Source of the DNA: an uncultured Prevotellaceae bacterium
GTDB lineage: Bacteria; Bacteroidota; Bacteroidia; Bacteroidales; Bacteroidaceae
Length of the DNA stretch: 64,000 nt
Direction: 5' to 3'
Assembly: GCA_902774795.1 (NCBI GenBank)
Contig: CACYKA010000003.1
Coordinates: 62,001 to 126,000 of the forward strand
Part shown: in pieces, positions 16,886-25,595 of the stretch
How positions within the stretch are numbered: position 1 is the first letter of the stretch
Layout: every line of letters starts with the position of its first letter
The notes under the pieces: generated by a model
Seen by the model: the letters and a program-made list of their open reading frames with translations, nothing else
Database searches by the model: none
What the model was told of the DNA's origin: nothing
Made by a program: the position numbers and the translations under genes

Positions 16886-19237
16886 ATGAAAAAACTAATT
16901 GTGATCATTGCCGGGTTGCTTTGGATTATGGGCATCCGGGCGCAGGAAGTAAAGGTCGAGTTCATGACTCCGGCCATAGTACACATCGTTAAGGGACAGC
17001 CGACGAAGAGCCTCGTGGTGACGGCGAAGCCTGAGGATGTGAAGTGTACGGTCAGCAAAAACCAGTGGAAGAGCAGCGAGCTGACGGTGAAGCTTGACCC
17101 GGAGAGCAAGAGCCTGACATTTATGACGAGCAAGGGAAAAGTGCTCTTGAGGGAGAAAGGCTGGAGTCTCATCCGGAAGAATGCAGACGAATTTGAGGTC
17201 AGTCAGACTTTCGCGCTTGACAAGGATGAGGCCATCTACGGTCTGGGCACGATACAGAACGGCAAGATGAACCGTCGCGGCGAGAAGAAGCGCATGGAGC
17301 AGTCGAACCTGGAGGACTTCCAGAGCGTGCTGCAGAGCATAAAGGGGTGGGGCCTCTATTGGGAGAACTATTCACCCACGCTGTTTGAGGACAATGCTCA
17401 GGGAATGACATTCACCTCTGAGGCAGGTCAGGGTGTTGACTATTACTTCATGTACGGCGGCAGTGCCGACGGCGTGATAGCACAGATGCGCCACCTCTCT
17501 GGCAACGTGCCGATGTTCCCGCTGTGGACATACGGCTTCTGGCAGTCGAAGGAACGCTATAAGAGCGCCAAGGAGACGGAAGGCATCGTTGACAAATACC
17601 GCGAGTTGCAGGTGCCACTCGACGGCATTATTCAGGACTGGCAGTACTGGGGCTCCAACTACCTGTGGAATGCCATGGACTTCCTTGCTGAGGATTTCGC
17701 TGACGGCAAGAAGATGATAGACAACGTGCACAAGAAGCATGCTCACTTCATGATAAGCATCTGGGCAAGCTTTGGACCGCAGACCCTACAGTTCGGCGAA
17801 CTCGACAAGAAGGGCCTGCTCTTGCCCATCGAGACATGGCCGCAGAGCGGCATCTCGCACGTATGGCCTCCGATAATGAAATATCCTTCGGGCGTGAAGG
17901 TCTATGATGCCTTCCATCCCGAGGCTCGTGACATATACTGGAAATACCTGAAGACACTCTTCGACTACGGCACCGATGCATGGTGGATGGACTCTACCGA
18001 CCCCGACTTCTTCAATCCGAAGGAGAGCGACTACGCCCACAAGGTGTATGGCGGCACATGGCGCTCACAGCGCAATGCGTTCCCTCTGGAGACCGTGCGT
18101 GGTGTCTATGAGAGTCAGCGCAAGGTGTCCGACCAGAAGCGCGTATTCATCATGACCCGCTCGTCGTTTGCCGGACAGCAGCACTACGGCTCAAACATGT
18201 GGAGCGGCGACGTTAATTCATCGTGGGATATGTTGCGCAAACAGGTGCCTGCCGGACTGAGCTTCTCGCTGACGGGCAACCCGAACTTCAATACCGACAT
18301 CGGTGGCTTCTTCTGCGGCTCGTACAATACTCGCGGCAGTGGTTCGGCTCCGAAGAATCCACAGTTCCAGGAGCTCTATGTGCGCTGGATGCAGTACGGA
18401 CTGTTCTGCCCCGTCTTCCGCAGTCATGGTGCCGATGCGCCGCGTGAGATATGGCAGTTCGGCAAGAAGGGCGAACCCATATATGACGCCATCGAGAAGA
18501 CCATCCGCCTGCGCTACCGTATGCTACCTTATATATATAGTATAGCATGGCAGGTGACAGACAATAACGAAAGCTACCTGCGTCCGCTGTTCAGTGACTT
18601 CGCTGCCGACAAGCGTGTGTGGGACATGACCGACGAGTTTATGTTCGGCCGCAGCATCCTCGCTGCACCAATCGTCAATCCGCAATATACTGAGGAGAAG
18701 ATTATCCGCACCGACGCCATGACAGGCTGGGACAGGAAGGATGTAAGTGGTGAGAAGTCTGATGTAAGAGGTTTGGACTTCACTGCCACGAAGGAGGCAA
18801 CGAAGTATCTGCCGAAGGGTGCTGAGTGGTATGACTTCTGGACTAACAAACTCTATAAAGGCGGTCAGAACGTGACACTGCAGACCTCCATCGACTGCGT
18901 GCCGATGTTCGTGCGTGCCGGCAGCATTCTGCCACTTGGTCCGGAGATGCAGTATGTCGGTGAGAAGAAGTGGGACAACCTTGAGGTGCGTATCTACCCC
19001 GGTGCCGACGGAAAGTTCATGCTCTACGAAGACGAGGGCGACAACTATAACTACGAGAAGGGCTATTATGCCACCATCACATTCTCATGGAACGACAAGG
19101 CCCGCATCCTCACCATCGGCAACCGTCAGGGCGGCTATGAGGGGATGATTCTCGACCGCACATTCAACGTCGTATTACCCGACGGCCGCAGCCGCCAGGT
19201 AGAATACAACGGTAATGAGATATCAGTAAAACTGTAA
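16886..19237 (+). CDS. GH31 family alpha-glycosidase (alpha-xylosidase/alpha-glucosidase)
   Basis: The protein has 783 residues from the ATG of KKLIVIIAGLLW; a start nine codons earlier falls in the heptamer array. A signal peptide ends near GIRAQ. The beta-sandwich N-domain is followed by the GH31 barrel with nucleophile D369 (AWWMDSTDPD) and acid/base D442 (WSGDVNSSW). A DUF5110-type C-terminal domain follows. Substrate is an alpha-linked xylose or glucose; with GH127 next door, plant hemicellulose or arabinan side chains are likely (inference). Two GATGTAAG words 21 bases apart at 18740 and 18761 encode a short loop insertion. The stop lies two bases from the convergent kinase stop. Confidence 0.92.
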   Translation: MKKLIVIIAGLLWIMGIRAQEVKVEFMTPAIVHIVKGQPTKSLVVTAKPEDVKCTVSKNQWKSSELTVKLDPESKSLTFMTSKGKVLLREKGWSLIRKNADEFEVSQTFALDKDEAIYGLGTIQNGKMNRRGEKKRMEQSNLEDFQSVLQSIKGWGLYWENYSPTLFEDNAQGMTFTSEAGQGVDYYFMYGGSADGVIAQMRHLSGNVPMFPLWTYGFWQSKERYKSAKETEGIVDKYRELQVPLDGIIQDWQYWGSNYLWNAMDFLAEDFADGKKMIDNVHKKHAHFMISIWASFGPQTLQFGELDKKGLLLPIETWPQSGISHVWPPIMKYPSGVKVYDAFHPEARDIYWKYLKTLFDYGTDAWWMDSTDPDFFNPKESDYAHKVYGGTWRSQRNAFPLETVRGVYESQRKVSDQKRVFIMTRSSFAGQQHYGSNMWSGDVNSSWDMLRKQVPAGLSFSLTGNPNFNTDIGGFFCGSYNTRGSGSAPKNPQFQELYVRWMQYGLFCPVFRSHGADAPREIWQFGKKGEPIYDAIEKTIRLRYRMLPYIYSIAWQVTDNNESYLRPLFSDFAADKRVWDMTDEFMFGRSILAAPIVNPQYTEEKIIRTDAMTGWDRKDVSGEKSDVRGLDFTATKEATKYLPKGAEWYDFWTNKLYKGGQNVTLQTSIDCVPMFVRAGSILPLGPEMQYVGEKKWDNLEVRIYPGADGKFMLYEDEGDNYNYEKGYYATITFSWNDKARILTIGNRQGGYEGMILDRTFNVVLPDGRSRQVEYNGNEISVKL

Positions 19238-19239
19238 GC

Positions 19240-20196
19240 TTAGTAAACAAAGCTGCTGCCGCCAAGAAATTCGCGCAGCAGGCTGACATGAGGCACCTGT
19301 TCTTCAGGTATCTTCTCAATATATTCAAGGTATCCAAGCAACTCCTCAGCCTTGGCAAATTCAGGGGAGTCCTTGGGTACCTTCTTCAGTAATGGCTCTG
19401 CCTGAATCTTTATGACACACAGCTCGTATGGAACAGAACTGTTGAACTGTGCGTCGGCATTGTCCCTGAAGGGGTATATCCACTTCTCTTCTCCGGCACG
19501 CACCGATGCCCACTGGCGGAGCGTAGCCTGAGCATCGTGGCCGCGATATTTGTAGTCGCGGATGATGCGGCGCAGCAGACGATTGTCTTCCGGAGAGAGA
19601 AAGACGTTCTCGGCCAGGGGATAGTTGAACATAGGTGAGGCATAGATGCGGAAAATCTGCTCCTCGGGAATTTCGGCTGTCAGCTCGGGATTGAGGGCGT
19701 GGATGCCTTCGACGAGAAGCACCTCGTTGCTCGCAAGACTTATCTTGTCGCCGCTGGGGCCGCTCTTTCCTGTGAGAAAGTCGTAACGCGGCAGCTCTAC
19801 TTCTTCGCCGGCTATGAGGTCGCTGAGCTGCTGGTTGAGCAGAGGCAGGTTCAGCGCATAGAGTGATTCGAAGTCATAGTTGCCGTCAGCGTCACGCGGC
19901 GTTTCCTCACGGTTGCGGAAATAGTCGTCGAGGCTTATAGAGACGGGCCACATCTCGTTAAGGACAAGCTGTATGGCGAGGCGCTTGCAGGTGGTAGTCT
20001 TGCCGCTGCTTGAAGGACCGGCAATGAGTATCACCCGCACCTTCTTGCGTTGGGCTATCTCGCTGGCTATGCGTCCCAGAGCACGCTCCTGCCATGCCTC
20101 ACCAACGTTGATGAGGTTGGTGGAGTAACCCTCCTTGATAGCGTGATTGATATCTGCGATGGTTTTGATTTTATTTAGATCTTGCCACTTATACAT
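19240..20196 (-). CDS. Uridine kinase-like nucleoside kinase (P-loop)
   Basis: The protein has 318 residues. Walker A GPSSSGKTT is at ~60-68, and SLDDYFRNR and LPRYDFLTG match the uridine kinase/phosphoribulokinase family, with LLVEGIHALNP as the following strand. It should phosphorylate uridine or a related nucleoside in the cytosol. Many Bacteroidales homologues are longer, carrying an N-terminal TGS/tRNA-synthetase-like half; here that half is absent, and the upstream DNA is a repeat array with no open frame, so this is a kinase-only form (comparison from memory). Confidence 0.85.
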   Translation of the reverse strand: MYKWQDLNKIKTIADINHAIKEGYSTNLINVGEAWQERALGRIASEIAQRKKVRVILIAGPSSSGKTTTCKRLAIQLVLNEMWPVSISLDDYFRNREETPRDADGNYDFESLYALNLPLLNQQLSDLIAGEEVELPRYDFLTGKSGPSGDKISLASNEVLLVEGIHALNPELTAEIPEEQIFRIYASPMFNYPLAENVFLSPEDNRLLRRIIRDYKYRGHDAQATLRQWASVRAGEEKWIYPFRDNADAQFNSSVPYELCVIKIQAEPLLKKVPKDSPEFAKAEELLGYLEYIEKIPEEQVPHVSLLREFLGGSSFVY

Positions 20197-20233
20197 ATTA
20201 AAGTTTAGAATTTAGAATTTATAGTTAAAGGTC

Positions 20234-20275
20234 AATAACCATTAACCAATAACCAATAACCAATAACCAATCAAT
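20234..20275 (-). repeat. Heptamer array after pyrH
   Basis: On the plus strand: AATAACC, ATTAACC, AATAACC three times and AATCAAT. The pyrH stop codon (TCA on the plus strand, 20271-20273) is in the last unit. This is the one array whose main unit has no stop triplet in the sense direction. Confidence 0.85.
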
Positions 20276-20978
20276 TGTGTACCAGTGTTCCGATGTCTTC
20301 GCCGGTCATGACCTTCTTGAGGTTGCCGAGGATGTCCATGTTGAAGACGTATATGGGCAGGTTGTTTTGCATGCACATAGCTGTTGCGGTGATGTCCATC
20401 ACCTTCAGGCCGCGAGCGATGACGTCTTCGTATGTTATGTCGTGGAACTTCGTTGCTGTCGGGTCTTTCTCCGGATCGGCAGTGTAGATGCCATCCACGC
20501 GGGTACCTTTGAGCATCACGTCAGCCTCTATCTCGATGCCGCGCAGTGAAGAACCTGTATCGGTGGTAAAGTAGGGGTTGCCCGTACCGCCGCTCATGAT
20601 TACCACTTCGCCCTGTTTCATGGCATCGATTGCCTTCCATTTGGTATAGAATTCTCCGATAGGTTCCATGCGTATGGCTGTCAGCACGCGGTTCTTCTGA
20701 CCGATGGCACCGAGGGCTGATGACAGTGCGAGGGAATTGATAACCGTAGCACACATGCCCATCTGGTCGCCCTTGACGCGGTCGAAGCCCTTGCCGGCTC
20801 CGGTGAGACCTCTGAAGATGTTGCCGCCACCTATCACTATGCCGATTTCTACGCCCATCTCAGCTATTTCCTTAATCTGGCGTGCATAGTCGTTAAGACG
20901 GTTTACGTCGATGCCATAACCTTGGTTACCTTGCAGGCTCTCTCCTGAGAGCTTAAGCAGAATGCGTTTGAATTTCAT
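20271..20978 (-). CDS. pyrH: UMP kinase
   Basis: PyrH phosphorylates UMP to UDP. The 235-residue protein belongs to the amino acid kinase fold: LLKLSGESL at the start, IVIGGGNIFRG for phosphate binding, and SGGTGNPYFTTDTGSSLR late in the chain, all typical of bacterial UMP kinases. Length is normal. It is flanked by heptamer arrays on both sides and lies downstream of metA on the same strand. Confidence 0.97.
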   Translation of the reverse strand: MKFKRILLKLSGESLQGNQGYGIDVNRLNDYARQIKEIAEMGVEIGIVIGGGNIFRGLTGAGKGFDRVKGDQMGMCATVINSLALSSALGAIGQKNRVLTAIRMEPIGEFYTKWKAIDAMKQGEVVIMSGGTGNPYFTTDTGSSLRGIEIEADVMLKGTRVDGIYTADPEKDPTATKFHDITYEDVIARGLKVMDITATAMCMQNNLPIYVFNMDILGNLKKVMTGEDIGTLVHN

Positions 20979-20995
20979 GATAATTATGAATTTTG

Positions 20996-21030
20996 AATTG
21001 TTAATTATTAATTGTTAATTGTTAATTGTT
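20996..21030 (-). repeat. Heptamer array after metA
   Basis: Five units on the plus strand: AATTGTT, AATTATT, then AATTGTT three times. In the sense direction the unit is AACAATT, which creates TAA at each junction. The metA stop is at 21030-21032, at the array edge. Confidence 0.85.
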
Positions 21031-21953
21031 TAGTTAATTTCATCAATATTATATGGTGTCTTCTGATATACGTAGTAGTTAATCCAGTTGTGGAAGAACA
21101 GGTTGGCATGGGCACGCCATGTTACTAACGGCCCTTGATCGGGGTCGTCATTCTTATAATAATTGATAGGCTTCTCTACGTCGTCCCTCTTTCCGAGGTC
21201 GCGGCGGTATTCCGTGTCAAGGGTCTCGGGGTTGTATTCCATGTGACCCGTAATGTATATCTCCCTGCCGTCGCGTTCCATCATGATAGACGGTCCGGTC
21301 TTTTCCGATGCTGCCAGAATGCTGATGTCGCTGCACGTCCTGACGTCGGCAATGTCGGTGCCGGCATGGCGTGAGTGTGGCATGTTGAAGAATGTGTCGA
21401 AGCCGCGAAACAGTGGTATGTCGTGATACTCTGGTGTGATATCCTGCGGGAAGATGCCGAACAGTTTCTTTGGCAACCTTATCTTGTCTATGCCGTGAAA
21501 GGCATACAGTGCCGCCTGTGCTGCCCAGCAGATGTAGAGCGTGGAGGTGACGTGGGTCTTTGCCCAAGCGAATATCTCCTGTATCTCAGGCCAGTAGGTA
21601 ACTTCTTCGTAAGGCATATCCTCGACTGGTGCACCGGTTATTATCATGCCGTCGAACTTGCGGTTGCGCAACTCGTCGAAGGCAATGTAGAACTGCCGCA
21701 TGTGTTCTATCGGCGTGTTCTTCGAGGTGTGCGACTTCAGCTTCATGAATGTCACGTCAATCTGCAGCGGAGTGTTCGAGAGCAGGCGTATCAGGTCTGT
21801 CTCTGTCGTTATCTTCAGCGGCATGAGATTGAGAATGACGAGCTTCAGTGGGCGTATGTCCTGTGAGTGACCGCGTGTCTCGTCGATGACGAAGATATTT
21901 TCATCCTCGAGCATCTTTATTGCGGGTAGTTTATCGGGTAGTCTTAATGGCAT
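21030..21953 (-). CDS. metA: Homoserine O-acyltransferase (MetA; likely acetyl-specific)
   Basis: MetA acylates homoserine for methionine synthesis. The 307-residue protein carries the catalytic C142 (YICWAAQAAL) and the late His/Glu pair in GHMEYNPETL. Residue 111 is Glu (APVEDMPYEEV); in characterised MetA proteins, Glu at this site favours acetyl-CoA while Gly favours succinyl-CoA, so an acetyltransferase is predicted although the family name says succinyltransferase. Upstream and downstream gaps are heptamer arrays with no visible riboswitch. Confidence 0.94.
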   Translation of the reverse strand: MPLRLPDKLPAIKMLEDENIFVIDETRGHSQDIRPLKLVILNLMPLKITTETDLIRLLSNTPLQIDVTFMKLKSHTSKNTPIEHMRQFYIAFDELRNRKFDGMIITGAPVEDMPYEEVTYWPEIQEIFAWAKTHVTSTLYICWAAQAALYAFHGIDKIRLPKKLFGIFPQDITPEYHDIPLFRGFDTFFNMPHSRHAGTDIADVRTCSDISILAASEKTGPSIMMERDGREIYITGHMEYNPETLDTEYRRDLGKRDDVEKPINYYKNDDPDQGPLVTWRAHANLFFHNWINYYVYQKTPYNIDEIN

Positions 21954-21977
21954 TTTTTATATTGAAACATTAAATAT

Positions 21978-22012
21978 TAATCACTAATCACTAAACACTA
22001 AACACTAAACAC
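21978..22012 (-). repeat. Heptamer array after the ABC-F gene
   Basis: Five units on the plus strand: TAATCAC twice and TAAACAC three times. In the sense direction these read GTGATTA and GTGTTTA, with TAG or TGA in each. The ABC-F stop TGA and an adjacent TAG stand at the array edge (22015-22017 and 22012-22014). Confidence 0.85.
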
Positions 22013-22014
22013 TA

Positions 22015-23943
22015 TCACCCTTCCAGAGCGAAGTACTCTTCTTCCAACTTTTCCAGTTCCTCCTGCACGGCAGTGTATTCGTTCACCATCTGCATGTTGG
22101 CGGCATTTTCGGGCAGCATCAGCAGGTCGTTGAGTTCATTTCTCTTGCATTCGAGGGCTTCGATTTTCTCTTCCAGGCTTTTGCGTCGCTTCTCAATCTT
22201 GTTGAGACGCCTCTGCTCCGCCTTTCGCTCCTCGTAGCTCTTGGCATTATTGGCAGCATTGCTGTTGGCAGCCGCTTCCTTGGGCTTCGTCTCAGCCTGC
22301 TGCATAGCCTGCTTGCTGACTGCCTCGTTGATGGTCTCGGCATTCTTGCTCCTGAGATAGTCGTATATGCCGCCCAGGTGTTCCCTGACTCTGCCGCCGC
22401 TGAACTCATACACCTTGTCTGCCAGTCCGTCAAGGAATTCGCGGTCGTGGGAGACCACTATGACAGTGCCATCGAACGCCTTGATGGCTTCTTTCAGCAC
22501 ATCCTTTGACACCATGTCGAGGTGGTTGGTGGGCTCATCAAGAATGAGGAAGTTCACCGGCTCCAGCAGCAGGCGTATCATCGCCAGTCGTGAGCGTTCG
22601 CCGCCGCTGAGGAACTTCACGTACTTGTCGGATGCCTCGCCACCGAACATGAATGCTCCCAGAATGTCCCTGATCTTTAGGCGTATGTCACCGCGTGCCA
22701 CGTTATCAATGGTCTCGAACACTGTAAGGCTCTCGTCCAGCAGCTGTGCCTGGTTCTGGGCAAAGTAGCCTATCTGTATGTTATGGCCTATCTTCAGTGA
22801 ACCCTTGAAGTCAATCTCGTTCATGATGCACTTCACGAGTGTTGACTTACCCTCGCCGTTCTTACCTACGAAGGCCACCTTCTCACCTCTCTTTATTATC
22901 ATGTTCACATCGTGGAACACATTGTGCTCGCCATAGTCTTTCCTTACGTCTTCACAAATCACGGGATAGTCCCCTGAACGCAGGCAGGGCGGGAATTTCA
23001 GCCTCAAGGCGGAGTTATCTACTTCATCCACCTCTATGGGCACAATCTTCTCCAGCTGCCTGATGCGTTGCTGCACCTGTATGGCCTTCGTCGCCTGATA
23101 GCGGAAGCGCTCTATGAAGGCCTTTGTGTCTGCTATCTCCTTTTGCTGGTTTTCGTATGCCCTGAGCTGCTGCTCCCTTCTTTCCTGACGCAGCACGACA
23201 TACTCGTCGTACTTCACCCTGTAGTCAACGATGTGCCCGCACGATATTTCGAGTGTTCTGTTTGTTACGTTGTTGATGAATGCCCTGTCGTGAGATACGA
23301 GCACCACAGCCTGTGAACTCTGTGCCAGGAACTGCTCCAACCATTGTATTGATTCGATGTCGAGGTGGTTCGTGGGCTCGTCAAGCAACAGTACGTCGTG
23401 GTGGCTGAGAAGCAGTTTTGCAAGCTCTATTCTCATGCGCCATCCGCCGGAGAACTCTGACGTGGGGCGGTCAAAGTCCGTACGCAGGAATCCCAGTCCT
23501 ATCAGGGTACGCTCCATCTCGGCCTCCCTTGATTCTGCCCCCATCATCATGTAGCGTTCGTGTGTCAGCGTGAAGCGTTCTACGAGGTCCATGTATTCCT
23601 GGGACTCATAGTCCGTGCGGCTTTCCATCTCTTTTTGCAGACGCTCCACTTTAGCTGCCATTTTACTGACGTCGGAAAAGGCTTTCCTGACCTCCTCACG
23701 AACAGTGGTGCTGTCCTGCAGTTTCATCACCTGTGGCAGGTAGCCTATGGTGCAGTCGTTGGGGATGGATACGTTGCCCTCTGTGGGAGTCTGTATTCCG
23801 GCGAGGATTTTCAGCATAGTAGATTTGCCCGCACCGTTTTTACCCACAAGGGCGATGCGGTCACGCTCGTTGATGACGAACGAAACGTCTGCAAACAACG
23901 GCTTGACGCCGAATTCAACCTTCAGTCCTTCTACGCTGATCAT
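22015..23943 (-). CDS. ABC-F family ATPase
   Basis: This 642-residue soluble protein has two ABC domains and no membrane part. Walker A motifs are GKNGAGKS (~40) and GKNGEGKS (~355), signature motifs EFSGGWRMR and LSGGERSRLAM, with LLLDEPTNHLD and LILDEPTNHLD as Walker B. The charged helical linker (~240-300) is the ABC-F P-site tRNA interaction motif region, and the last ~90 residues form a coiled coil. ABC-F proteins act on the ribosome; whether this one is Uup/YdiF-like or protective against antibiotics cannot be told here. Confidence 0.93.
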   Translation of the reverse strand: MISVEGLKVEFGVKPLFADVSFVINERDRIALVGKNGAGKSTMLKILAGIQTPTEGNVSIPNDCTIGYLPQVMKLQDSTTVREEVRKAFSDVSKMAAKVERLQKEMESRTDYESQEYMDLVERFTLTHERYMMMGAESREAEMERTLIGLGFLRTDFDRPTSEFSGGWRMRIELAKLLLSHHDVLLLDEPTNHLDIESIQWLEQFLAQSSQAVVLVSHDRAFINNVTNRTLEISCGHIVDYRVKYDEYVVLRQERREQQLRAYENQQKEIADTKAFIERFRYQATKAIQVQQRIRQLEKIVPIEVDEVDNSALRLKFPPCLRSGDYPVICEDVRKDYGEHNVFHDVNMIIKRGEKVAFVGKNGEGKSTLVKCIMNEIDFKGSLKIGHNIQIGYFAQNQAQLLDESLTVFETIDNVARGDIRLKIRDILGAFMFGGEASDKYVKFLSGGERSRLAMIRLLLEPVNFLILDEPTNHLDMVSKDVLKEAIKAFDGTVIVVSHDREFLDGLADKVYEFSGGRVREHLGGIYDYLRSKNAETINEAVSKQAMQQAETKPKEAAANSNAANNAKSYEERKAEQRRLNKIEKRRKSLEEKIEALECKRNELNDLLMLPENAANMQMVNEYTAVQEELEKLEEEYFALEG

Positions 23944-23946
23944 TCC

Positions 23947-24738
23947 TTATTTCCTTTTCCTTTCGTTCCAGATGCGCCATGACTCATCGGCCTGCAGCAG
24001 GAGCATTTCAAGACCGTTCTTGGTCATCGCTCCCTGTGCCTTTCCTTTCTTCAGGAAGAGCGTTTCGTCGGGGTTGTATATGAGGTCATATAGGATGTGC
24101 CGTGATGTAAGTGCCTCGTAAGGCAGCTTTGGACACTCGTTGTAATGGGGCGACATGCCGCATGGTGTGCAGTTGACGATGACGAGATATTCCTCAAGCA
24201 TTTCTGGGGTAATCTGGTCATAGGTTATCATCTCGTCCCTTACCGTGCGTGATACGAACAGAGTCTCAAGCCCCAGTTGATGCAGGGAATAGTTTATAGC
24301 CTTGCTGGCACCGCCGGTACCCAGTATAAGGGCCTTCTTGTGGTAAGAAGAAAGTAATGGCTTGATGCTGTTCATGAAACCGAAGACATCGCTGTTATAC
24401 CCCTCGGTATAGTATTTCTTCCTGGTGACCTTACGCTTCAGCCCCTCTACCGTGGAGTCAGTATCGTGGCTCACCTTTATGACGTTTACAGCCCCTACGG
24501 AACGTGCCTCCGGAGATACATAGTCAAGATACTCCATCACCTTCTCCTTGTAGGGGATAGTGACATTGATACCGCATAGTTCCGGCTCTTCTTCCAACAG
24601 TTCTACGAGGTCTGCAATGTTCTTCAACTCATGTTTCTCGTAGATGGCGTCAATGTTCTCGTTCTGGAATTTCTCGTTGAAATACCCAGGCGAGAAAGAA
24701 TGCCCCAAAGGCATGCCGATAATACAAAACTTTTTCAT
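23947..24738 (-). CDS. aroE: Shikimate dehydrogenase
   Basis: AroE reduces 3-dehydroshikimate with NADPH. The 263-residue protein begins FCIIGMPLGHSFSPGYFNE, the substrate-binding signature, and has NVTIPYKEKV with the catalytic Lys. ILGTGGASKA is the nucleotide-binding loop. The start of the ABC-F gene follows three bases after its stop, so the two are co-transcribed. With aroC at 4.1 kb, two shikimate steps lie in the window. Confidence 0.96.
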   Translation of the reverse strand: MKKFCIIGMPLGHSFSPGYFNEKFQNENIDAIYEKHELKNIADLVELLEEEPELCGINVTIPYKEKVMEYLDYVSPEARSVGAVNVIKVSHDTDSTVEGLKRKVTRKKYYTEGYNSDVFGFMNSIKPLLSSYHKKALILGTGGASKAINYSLHQLGLETLFVSRTVRDEMITYDQITPEMLEEYLVIVNCTPCGMSPHYNECPKLPYEALTSRHILYDLIYNPDETLFLKKGKAQGAMTKNGLEMLLLQADESWRIWNERKRK

Positions 24739-24746
24739 ATTATTAC

Positions 24747-24772
24747 TTTTTCACTCCCTTTTTTCACTCCCC
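24747..24772 (-). repeat. GGGAGTGAA-type repeats between menG and aroE
   Basis: Two copies of TTTTTCACTCCC on the plus strand abut the menG stop (24773-24775). In the sense direction they read GGGAGTGAAAAA. The same word recurs at 25.5, 32.15 and 45.75 kb. Confidence 0.75.
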
Positions 24773-25513
24773 TTACTTAAAAGCTATATACATCGTGCAT
24801 ATTCCGAATGTCAGTCTCTTGAAGTGAGTCTCGCTGAATCCAGTGTTCTTGAGTATCTGCATCATCGTCTCTCCCTGCGGGAAAGCCTCTATGGTCTTGT
24901 TGAGGTAGGAGTATGCAGACGTGTCGTTGCTTATATATCTGCCGTACAGGGGCAGTATGAGATTGCTGTACAGGTGGAACAGCTGCTTCATTGGGAAGGT
25001 TACTGGTGTGGTCAGTTCCAGCACGCAGAACATTCCGCCCGGCTTCAGCACCCTGAACATCTCCGACAATCCTTTTTCCAAGTTCTGGAAATTGCGTATG
25101 CCGAAAGCTGCCGTCACAGCGTCAAAACTGTCGTCGGGGTAGGAGAGGGCATCGCAGTCTTCTTTGGCAAACGTCATAGGTCTGTTCTCCTTCTGTGCTT
25201 TCTGCCTTGCAATCTGAAGCATACCCTCGCTGATGTCAATACCGGTGATGTCTGCCTTAGGCATCTTCTTCGCCATCTGCAGCGCCAGGTCGCCAGTGCC
25301 GGTTGCAACGTCCAGTATGCGAGGCGTTCCTTCTTCCGTCATGTTGGCGGCAAGAGTGTTGATAGCCTTCTTGCGCCAGTATTTGTCTATGTTCCATGAC
25401 AGGCGGTGGTTAAGCAGGTCGTATGTGGGGGCGATGTTGTCAAACATCTCCTCCACCTGACTTACCTTCTCGCCTTCAGCGGAATATGGTTTTATCTTCT
25501 CTTGCCCGTACAT
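24773..25513 (-). CDS. menG: Demethylmenaquinone methyltransferase
   Basis: MenG/UbiE methylates demethylmenaquinone with SAM in the last step of menaquinone synthesis. The 246-residue protein has VEEMFDNIAPTYDLLNHRLS (family signature one), the SAM loop ILDVATGTGDLAL, and FGIRNFQNLEKGLSEMFRVL (signature two). I use ATG 25513 rather than a TTG two codons upstream. It heads the menG-aroE-ABC-F run, with purC upstream on the same strand. Confidence 0.95.
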   Translation of the reverse strand: MYGQEKIKPYSAEGEKVSQVEEMFDNIAPTYDLLNHRLSWNIDKYWRKKAINTLAANMTEEGTPRILDVATGTGDLALQMAKKMPKADITGIDISEGMLQIARQKAQKENRPMTFAKEDCDALSYPDDSFDAVTAAFGIRNFQNLEKGLSEMFRVLKPGGMFCVLELTTPVTFPMKQLFHLYSNLILPLYGRYISNDTSAYSYLNKTIEAFPQGETMMQILKNTGFSETHFKRLTFGICTMYIAFK

Positions 25514-25530
25514 AGCCAAAAAAATAGTCC

Positions 25531-25595
25531 CCTTTCACTCCCTTATTTCACTCCCCTTTGACCTTAGACCTTAGACCGTTAACCATTAACCATTA
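25531..25595 (-). repeat. Mixed repeat array between purC and menG
   Basis: Two TTTCACTCCC words (25533-25557) are followed by five heptamers: ACCTTAG twice, ACCGTTA, and ACCATTA twice (25561-25595). The purC stop TAA is within ACCGTTA, so the last codons of purC (for WLMVNG) are built from the repeat. Confidence 0.85.

Noticed and set aside
21954..22014. SAM riboswitch before metA
   Set aside because: The upstream gap is about 60 bases and is filled by a heptamer array.
22015..23943. Antibiotic-resistance ABC-F gene
   Set aside because: Nothing visible separates it from housekeeping ABC-F proteins and no resistance context or leader peptide is seen.
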